22,218 bases of DNA from Legionellales bacterium (GTDB lineage Bacteria > Pseudomonadota > Gammaproteobacteria > Eutrophobiales > Eutrophobiaceae). The stretch covers positions 1 through 22,218 of the forward strand of contig PBJS01000012.1 of NCBI GenBank assembly GCA_002721165.1. Direction: 5' to 3'. The notes beneath the pieces were generated by a model, which was not told the DNA's origin, did no database searches, and saw nothing but the letters and a program-made list of their open reading frames with translations. Below, piece after piece: positions 16,740 to 22,218 of the stretch; within the stretch, counting starts at the first letter, position 1, and each line of letters starts with the position of its first letter. Both the position numbers and the translations under genes were made by a program.

Positions 16740-16975
16740 AAAAAAATTGGTTCTACAGAAAAAAGACAATTAAAAAGCTTATCGTTTTTTCATTAATTAT
16801 TTTAGGCTTATTAATTTTCATAGAATTTTTTATTATATTGCATCCTCATTTTGATGTTGAAAGAATATTTGGATTTCATGCGATTTTTGGTTTCTTATCC
16901 TGTGTTGCACTAATTATTTTTGCAAAACTTTTGGGTTTTTTAATCAAACGCAAGGATGATTACTATGATGTGTAG
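16736..16975 (+). CDS. Small two-helix membrane protein in the Mrp-like cluster
   Basis: This 79-residue product has a very basic N-terminus (residues 2-15 hold several lysines and an arginine) and two hydrophobic helices (about 16-34 and 46-67). The short loop carries HPHFDVERIFGFHAIFGF, and the C-terminus is the charged KRKDDYYDV. From memory, small proteins with a similar HPHF...GFYA...DDYYD pattern occur beside MrpD-type genes in other proteobacteria, but I cannot verify this here. AGGGGA at 16724-16729 precedes the ATG by 6 bp. The ORF overlaps the upstream gene by 4 bp and the downstream one by about 11 bp, strongly suggesting co-translation with a membrane complex. No function is assigned. 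Confidence 0.82.
   Translation: MKKNWFYRKKTIKKLIVFSLIILGLLIFIEFFIILHPHFDVERIFGFHAIFGFLSCVALIIFAKLLGFLIKRKDDYYDV
16952..16956 (+). promoter_or_regulatory. Ribosome-binding site for the third MrpD-like gene
   Basis: AAGGA lies 8 bp before ATG 16965, inside the small membrane-protein gene. It favours 16965 over the ATG at 16956, which overlaps the AAGGA itself. Confidence 0.6.
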
Positions 16976-18629
16976 TCTTTTTCATCCTGGATTATTATTA
17001 ATTATTTTTGGATTACTAATTCCTTTTTTTCAAGGATTTAAAAGAACTTTATTTATTCTATCGGTACCTTGTATTTCACTATTTACTATCTGGAGCATGT
17101 CATTCGGCAATGATTGCACTTTTCAGTATCTTGATTATGAATTAATTTTAATAAACTTAGATACTTTAAGTAGACTTTTCAGTACCGTATTTGTAATTAC
17201 CGTGTTTACAGTTGCTTTTTTTTGTTGCAAACAAACAAGTTCAACTGAATTATCTGCTGCATATGTATACGCCGGTGCTGCTGTATCCGTGGTATTGGCA
17301 GGAGATATGATAAGTCTTTTTGTATTTTGGGAATTGATGGCACTTGCATCAACATTGCTGATATGGTCATCAAAGAATGAAAAATCATATAAAGCTGGAA
17401 TGCGTTATATTTCTATTCATCTTCTTGGTGGTGTTATTTTAATGTGTGGAATAGTTGGTTATGTCCACGAAACTCAATCAATTGCATTTACAAATATTCA
17501 GTTAAATAGCGTATCAGCTTGGTTAATTTTGTGCGGTTTTTTATTAAATGCAGGTGCACCGCCGCTTACTGCTTGGTTAGCAGATGCTTATCCAGAAGCA
17601 TCCTTTAGTGGCATGGTATTTTTGAGCGCCTTTACAACAAAAACAGCTGTATATGTTCTTTTTAGGGGATTTCCTGGAACAGAATTACTAGTTTACATCG
17701 GCCTATTCATGATTTTTTACGGGATTATTTACGCATTACTCGAAAATGATATGCGTCGTATTCTTGCTTATAGCATTATTAATCAGGTTGGTTTTATGAT
17801 CTGCGGTATTGGTATTGGCACAGAAATGGCATTAAACGGCACCGCTGCTCACGCATTCACTCATATTATATATAAAGCATTATTATTAATGTCAGCGGGT
17901 TCCGTGTTATATATGACTGGAAAACGAAAATGTTCTGAACTGGGCGGACTTATTCAATCAATGCCGCTTACCGCTACTTGCGGCATCATTGGCGCACTCG
18001 CGATATCTTCTTTCCCTCTAACATCTGGCTTTATTAGTAAATCAATGATTACGCAGGCATCTTCTGATGAGTACTTACTATGGGTTTGGATATTGTTACA
18101 GGCTGCATCAGCCGGTGTTTTTCTGCATGCCGGTATAAAATTTCCTTGGTTTGTTTTTTTTCAAAAAGATAGCGGACTAAGACCCTCTGATCCACCAATT
18201 AATATGCAAATAAGTATGGTCTTCTTCGCTGCAATTTGTATTGTTATTGGTATTTTTCCAAATATACTTTATGACTTATTACCTTATGATGTTAATTACC
18301 AACCATATACTATGGCTCACACGGTTACCCAATTACAGTTACTTTTATTCTCTGGTTTAGCATTTTTTGTCATGTTGCCATTAATGAAACGAACACTAAC
18401 AATCAGTCTTGACTTCGATTGGTTTTATCGGCATTTGTCTCCAGTACTATCCAATATAATATTTACTTATATTGGTAAAGCGCAGGAAACTATAAATAAA
18501 GCTTCAATTACATTTATATCTAACATGTCTTTTTATGAAAAATTACAGTATAGATTATCTCTAGGTAAAGGAATTGGCTTAGTTATATTTTTCTTTGCTA
18601 TTTTATTATTTTATTTTGTAGTTTTATAA
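16965..18629 (+). CDS. MrpD-like antiporter subunit, extended form (third of three)
   Basis: This third member of the proton-channel family (554 residues from ATG 16965) differs from the other two. E123 in helix 5 (FVFWELMALAST), K226 (FTTKTAVYVL) and K359 in helix 12 (LTSGFISKSM) are present. The helix-7 lysine, however, is replaced by N195 in FLLNAGAPPLTAWLADAYPE. After about residue 460 the protein has an extension with FDWFYRHL (484-491), an amphipathic stretch and a last transmembrane helix, recalling the lateral helix of NuoL in shorter form. I chose the start from the AAGGA at 16952; ATG 16956 and 16968 are alternatives. The gene converges on hpnA with only 12 bp between stops. Confidence 0.87.
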   Translation: MMCSLFHPGLLLIIFGLLIPFFQGFKRTLFILSVPCISLFTIWSMSFGNDCTFQYLDYELILINLDTLSRLFSTVFVITVFTVAFFCCKQTSSTELSAAYVYAGAAVSVVLAGDMISLFVFWELMALASTLLIWSSKNEKSYKAGMRYISIHLLGGVILMCGIVGYVHETQSIAFTNIQLNSVSAWLILCGFLLNAGAPPLTAWLADAYPEASFSGMVFLSAFTTKTAVYVLFRGFPGTELLVYIGLFMIFYGIIYALLENDMRRILAYSIINQVGFMICGIGIGTEMALNGTAAHAFTHIIYKALLLMSAGSVLYMTGKRKCSELGGLIQSMPLTATCGIIGALAISSFPLTSGFISKSMITQASSDEYLLWVWILLQAASAGVFLHAGIKFPWFVFFQKDSGLRPSDPPINMQISMVFFAAICIVIGIFPNILYDLLPYDVNYQPYTMAHTVTQLQLLLFSGLAFFVMLPLMKRTLTISLDFDWFYRHLSPVLSNIIFTYIGKAQETINKASITFISNMSFYEKLQYRLSLGKGIGLVIFFFAILLFYFVVL

Positions 18630-18641
18630 ATTATTAATTAA

Positions 18642-19628
18642 TTATTCGTATTTTTCTTTATTGAACCACTCAATTGCATCTTTTAGTCCTTCTGTTGCGG
18701 GGCGAGAATGATAACCTAGCTTCGTTTTAGCTTTCTTGCTTGAGAAATACATTATTTTTTTTGACATTCTAACTCCGTCGATCGTTGCAAGGGGTTCATT
18801 ACCAGTAATTTTTGATATACATTCCATAATCCATGCAACCGGTAAAATTAAATTATGCGGTAGTCGTATTTTTGGCGGTTTAATATTTTCACTATTACAT
18901 ATATAACTGATGATCGATTCTAATGTCATATTATCTCCACCTAATATATAACGTTCTCCAATTTCACCTTTTTCCATAGCAAGCAAGTGACCTTGTGCTA
19001 CATCATCAACATGCACAATATTCAATCCAGTTTTTACATAAGCAGGCATACGATTTCGGATTGTATCAAGTATAATTTTTCCTGTTGGTGTTGGTTTAAT
19101 ATCACATGGACCCACTGGTGCTGCAGGATTAACTATTGTCACAGGGCATGATTTTTCATTTACTAAATCTTTAACTGCTTGTTCAGCTAAAAATTTTGAA
19201 CGTTTATAAACACCAATCATATTTTCAAGCGATGAAGGTGTCATTTCATCAGCTGGGGTACCATCATTATTTGTTCCAATCGTCGCTACACTACTGGTGT
19301 ATACGATTTTCTCAACACCAGCGTCTGTTGCAGCCAAAATTAAGTTTCTTGTGCCATCAATATTTGTTTTATACATATTCTCTGGATCTGGGACCCATAG
19401 GCGATAATCAGCAGCAACATGAAATACTTGTTCACACGAGTAAACGGCAGATTTTAATGATTCAGTATTTTGTAAATCACCTTTGATTATTTTTACATCA
19501 TATTCTTCAATGTTACGCATATCAGCATTTTTCCTTACCAATACACGAACATCATAACCTTCATCGATAAGGAGTCTTAATACAGCAGACCCTAAAAATC
19601 CAGTTGCTCCTGTTATTAATACTTTCAT
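18642..19628 (-). CDS. hpnA: Hopanoid-associated NAD-dependent sugar epimerase/dehydratase family protein
   Basis: This 328-residue protein is an extended short-chain dehydrogenase/reductase. It has the Rossmann motif GATGFLG (7-13), the family-typical FHVAADYRLWVPDPENMYKT segment from 69, a TSS active-site serine region (111-113), and the YxxxK pair Y141/K145. The AADYRLW..DP pattern and the downstream VNPAAPVGP..DIKPTPTG segment are characteristic of HpnA, a protein encoded in many hopanoid clusters. Its substrate has not been settled; a role in making or modifying polar head groups is presumed. The gene starts 4 bp after the CDP-alcohol phosphatidyltransferase gene and shares its operon with the hpnN-like transporter. 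Confidence 0.9.
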   Translation of the reverse strand: MKVLITGATGFLGSAVLRLLIDEGYDVRVLVRKNADMRNIEEYDVKIIKGDLQNTESLKSAVYSCEQVFHVAADYRLWVPDPENMYKTNIDGTRNLILAATDAGVEKIVYTSSVATIGTNNDGTPADEMTPSSLENMIGVYKRSKFLAEQAVKDLVNEKSCPVTIVNPAAPVGPCDIKPTPTGKIILDTIRNRMPAYVKTGLNIVHVDDVAQGHLLAMEKGEIGERYILGGDNMTLESIISYICNSENIKPPKIRLPHNLILPVAWIMECISKITGNEPLATIDGVRMSKKIMYFSSKKAKTKLGYHSRPATEGLKDAIEWFNKEKYE

Positions 19629-19632
19629 TAAA

Positions 19633-20241
19633 TTAGTTTTTTAACCTTATGTAATCTTTTATGACATAAATACAAAATATTGGCGCACCTAAAGTTGCCG
19701 TAAATAAAAAATAATAATCTAACTGAAAATATGTAATAAGAGGAAGGGTATAAAGTACATCCTCTGCCTCTATGCCACTTTTATGGGGTTGCCTTGCATT
19801 TTTTTTCCCTATATTTTTTTCAATGCTATTTCTCATAAAAAATATCGCAGCAACAGAAGATCCCGCTATCACCCCCATTAAACTGGCATATACACCTAAA
19901 CTAGTTTGCATTAAACCAATACCTAATCCTAAAAATAAAAAGATATTTACCAGTGCATCAGAAATGAGGTCAAAAATATGACCTTCTGAAGTCACCTGAT
20001 TTTTTAGTCTTGCTAGCTCACCATCGGCGTGATCTAGAAAGTTTGAGATGACAAAACAAAAAGCACCAGCGTTACTATATTTATATTCACCAAGTGCAAA
20101 AAAAACACCCGCTAAAATACCAAAAATTAACCGCAAGGATGTTAAATAATTAGGAGTTACAAATGTGTTACGGAGTGGATATATTAGTCGATATGCAATT
20201 TGAGCATCCCAGGGTTTATCGTCTGTTCGATTAATAAGCAT
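19633..20241 (-). CDS. CDP-alcohol phosphatidyltransferase family protein
   Basis: Enzymes of this family move a phosphatidyl (or similar) group from a CDP-alcohol to an acceptor alcohol in the membrane. The 202-residue protein has the complete signature D-x2-DG-x2-AR-x8-G-x3-D-x3-D, at D70, D73, G74, A77, R78, G87, D91 and D95, so it should be catalytically active. About five or six hydrophobic helices follow a cytoplasmic N-terminus. It sits 3 bp after hpnN and 4 bp before hpnA, so its product is probably tied to hopanoid or outer-membrane lipid metabolism. It could be a PgsA- or phosphatidylinositol-phosphate-synthase-like enzyme; the acceptor cannot be told from sequence. Confidence 0.9.
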   Translation of the reverse strand: MLINRTDDKPWDAQIAYRLIYPLRNTFVTPNYLTSLRLIFGILAGVFFALGEYKYSNAGAFCFVISNFLDHADGELARLKNQVTSEGHIFDLISDALVNIFLFLGLGIGLMQTSLGVYASLMGVIAGSSVAAIFFMRNSIEKNIGKKNARQPHKSGIEAEDVLYTLPLITYFQLDYYFLFTATLGAPIFCIYVIKDYIRLKN

Positions 20242-20244
20242 ACA

Positions 20245-22218
20245 CTAATTTATTTTTAATGAATTACGCCATATCAGAAATGAAGGCAATATTATCATAG
20301 TTGCAAGCATCATGGAGAGTAAACCCAGTGACAAAAGCAGTCCCATACTCGCAGTTCCTTGGTGTGACGAGAATGCTAGATTGCCGATACTAAATATTGT
20401 GGTAAGCGTACTAACAATTACACCTCGCATCGAACTCGTCGTATATATATTAGTTTGTGAATCTTTTTCTTCATAAAATCGTTCTGTAATATGTATACCG
20501 CTATCAACCCCTATACCAAGAAGTAACGGCAAGCCAATAATATTGGCAAAATTTAATGGAATATTAAATATAATCATAAATCCAAACGTAAAAATGCTAC
20601 CTACTAGCACAGAACCAAGAACAATTATGGCGTCATATTTGATCTTCATTAAAAAAAATAAAAGTAATGCAATAGAAATAAAGGCATATATGAATGCCCA
20701 CTTAAAGGCATTAATTACTTCATCCCCCGCTTCAATATTTATGACAGGTGAGCCAATTATATTTTTATTATACGATTGAAGCTCATTAACAAATTTTCTC
20801 ATTGAATTATTGTCATTTAGATCTTCTTTTGGCTGAATTTTTATTCTAAATATATTATTACTTACCCAACGACTACTTATTTTTTCAGGAATTTCATTAA
20901 GCATTACTTCCTTTGCATTCAATGCATCTGATAAAGTTTCTATTCTCCCCGATAAATTTTTTAGAAATTGATACTCAATATCCGTTAAAATTCTATTATT
21001 AGATTTATTCTGTAATTTAAGTAATAAACTATTTAAATTATATTTAAATAATTTCAACTCTTTGCTTAAATTATCAGATGGTAATTTTTCAACTTTACTC
21101 ATCAACTCTTGCGCTGCACTAATCTTCTCATCAAAAGATATTATTTTTCCAGCTTGATCCGTAGTTAATTGACCCATTAGTAGACTTATTTCATCGATAA
21201 TAATTAATTTATCTTCTTGTTGATTTGGTAGAAAGTCATGTATTGATATAGTTTTATTTACTAGTGGCAATGATTCAATTTCTTTCTTTTTTAGATCAAA
21301 ATTATTATCGAACTTTGTTATTAAAATCGCTTCCCACGGTGATGTTTCACTATTTTTAAGTAAGTCTCGATAGGTCTGAACAGACTCATTACTGGGATCT
21401 TGGAGATTTAATCTATTAGCATCAAAATTTATTTTATGCACTTGAAGCGATAAAATAATGATTAGCGATAATGCTAGCAGCAAGATACTCTTTGTGTGTC
21501 TATAGGGGAGGGTAGTCAATACTTTCAAGATATTACTTTTCTCAGTTTTCCTCTTATTGTTAAATGAATGACTAGGGATATAACTCAATAATGCTGGTAA
21601 TAAAGTAAATGTAAGTATTAGACTTATTATCATTCCCGTCCCTGCAATCAAACCAAGTTCCGCAACACCAAGATAATTAGTCGGAATAAATGCATAAAAC
21701 CCAATTGCAGTTGTAACAGCACATAATATTAATGGCCTTGATATATGCTCTATAGTATTTTTTAGAACCTCAGAATAATTTAATGAAGAATTGACTTCTT
21801 CTTTGAATCGAAGAGCCATATGAATTGCAAAATCAATACCTAAGCCGATATATAAGACTGCAAAGGCTATAGAAATTAGGTTAAGTCTTCCAATTGCAAA
21901 TGTTGCAAAAGCTGTTGTGATGATTAATCCTAATAAAAGAGTAGTCAAACACGCTAAAACTATTTTTAGAGATCCTAACCCTATAAATAATATAATTGCT
22001 ACAAGAATAATTGATAATAATATTGCTTTTATATTTGCATCTGAGACACTTTTTAGTTCTTCGTAGGCAAGTACCTCGCTTCCAGTTAATCGGATATTAA
22101 CTGAAGAAGTATTATATAAATTAACAATCGATCTTATATGTTGGATAGTATCTTTATTAGATAATAATTTATTTTCCTCATCATTTATTTGTAATTCTAT
22201 AAATTCTCTATAATAATC
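20245..22218 (-). CDS. hpnN: HpnN-like RND (MMPL) hopanoid transporter, 5' end cut by window edge
   Basis: HpnN is an RND-family membrane protein that moves hopanoids to the outer membrane. The frame stays open from the stop at 20245 to the window edge, giving 657 residues, with perhaps 200 N-terminal ones missing compared with the usual length. The visible part starts in a periplasmic loop with IRLTGSEVLAYEELKSVSDA, then the first sterol-sensing-like helix block with GLGIDFAIH at 125-133. A large periplasmic loop rich in charged, helical sequence comes next, followed by the second helix block with GIGVDSGIHITERF near 568-581. The internal TTG at 21948 is not the start, since clear family sequence lies upstream. 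It is the first visible gene of the hpnN-CDP-alcohol transferase-hpnA run. Confidence 0.9.
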   Translation of the reverse strand, partial: DYYREFIELQINDEENKLLSNKDTIQHIRSIVNLYNTSSVNIRLTGSEVLAYEELKSVSDANIKAILLSIILVAIILFIGLGSLKIVLACLTTLLLGLIITTAFATFAIGRLNLISIAFAVLYIGLGIDFAIHMALRFKEEVNSSLNYSEVLKNTIEHISRPLILCAVTTAIGFYAFIPTNYLGVAELGLIAGTGMIISLILTFTLLPALLSYIPSHSFNNKRKTEKSNILKVLTTLPYRHTKSILLLALSLIIILSLQVHKINFDANRLNLQDPSNESVQTYRDLLKNSETSPWEAILITKFDNNFDLKKKEIESLPLVNKTISIHDFLPNQQEDKLIIIDEISLLMGQLTTDQAGKIISFDEKISAAQELMSKVEKLPSDNLSKELKLFKYNLNSLLLKLQNKSNNRILTDIEYQFLKNLSGRIETLSDALNAKEVMLNEIPEKISSRWVSNNIFRIKIQPKEDLNDNNSMRKFVNELQSYNKNIIGSPVINIEAGDEVINAFKWAFIYAFISIALLLFFLMKIKYDAIIVLGSVLVGSIFTFGFMIIFNIPLNFANIIGLPLLLGIGVDSGIHITERFYEEKDSQTNIYTTSSMRGVIVSTLTTIFSIGNLAFSSHQGTASMGLLLSLGLLSMMLATMIILPSFLIWRNSLKIN

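Noticed and set aside
13433..18629. Complete Mrp (MrpA-G) antiporter operon
   Set aside because: Only C-like and D-like members are present; no MrpA, B, E, F or G sequence was found on either side.
13777..18629. DabA/DabB inorganic-carbon transporter
   Set aside because: DabB is a related antiporter-type protein, but no large DabA (DUF2309) partner is encoded here, and three antiporter subunits plus MrpC do not fit the two-gene Dab system.
13433..18629. Membrane arm of a Hyf/Mbh-type hydrogenase or formate hydrogenlyase
   Set aside because: No NiFe hydrogenase, ferredoxin-like or formate dehydrogenase gene is present in the cluster.
13777..18629. Recent tandem duplication of nuoL/M/N
   Set aside because: The three proteins share only the family motifs with each other and with NuoL/M/N; no near-identical DNA stretches are seen, so any duplication is ancient.
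19196..19486. Plus-strand 96-codon open frame inside hpnA
   Set aside because: It is antisense to the conserved Rossmann domain of hpnA, with a His/Gln-rich composition typical of a reverse-strand shadow.
1..22218. CRISPR array, tRNA, rRNA, insertion sequence or attachment site
   Set aside because: No spaced direct repeats, cloverleaf-like sequence, transposase motifs or terminal inverted repeats were seen, and nearly all bases are taken by recognised genes.

Overview
The window is an AT-rich, gene-dense piece of a bacterial chromosome. It most resembles an aerobic proteobacterium, probably a gammaproteobacterium. The evidence is a mitochondrial-type NADH dehydrogenase (complex I) operon, a gammaproteobacterial-style phosphatidylserine decarboxylase, Sco/PCuAC copper chaperones that imply a haem-copper cytochrome oxidase, and hopanoid genes. 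The assignment to Gammaproteobacteria is inference and I cannot name a genus.

Layout. (1) Positions 1-11265, plus strand: the end of nuoE, then complete nuoF, G, H, I, J, K, L, M and N in canonical order with gaps of 3-20 bp. These encode the FMN/NADH-binding end, the iron-sulfur wire and most of the proton-pumping membrane arm. (2) Positions 11286-13280, minus strand: an apparent operon sco, then pcuAC, then psd, joining copper delivery to cytochrome oxidase with the last step of phosphatidylethanolamine synthesis. (3) Positions 13281-13432: a 152-bp divergent promoter region. (4) Positions 13433-18629, plus strand: a tight five-gene cluster encoding one MrpC/NuoK-like protein, three different MrpD/NuoL/M/N-like antiporter-type proteins and a 79-residue two-helix membrane protein. 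It carries no MrpA, B, E, F or G and no electron-transfer subunit. (5) Positions 18642-22218, minus strand: an hpnN-like RND transporter (5' end cut by the window edge), a CDP-alcohol phosphatidyltransferase and hpnA, separated by 3-4 bp. This looks like an outer-membrane lipid/hopanoid operon.

The genes fit one theme: respiratory membrane energetics and membrane lipid make-up. NADH is oxidised by Nuo, electrons presumably end at a copper oxidase assembled with Sco and PCuAC, and the resulting ion gradients could be used or adjusted by the Mrp-like cluster. The lipid genes supply PE and hopanoids. The Mrp-like cluster is the least well understood part. Its make-up (one K-like plus three L/M/N-like subunits) copies the distal membrane arm of complex I without any redox module. 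No RNA genes, mobile elements, CRISPR arrays or clear hairpin terminators were seen, and no gene-free stretch exceeds about 150 bp.
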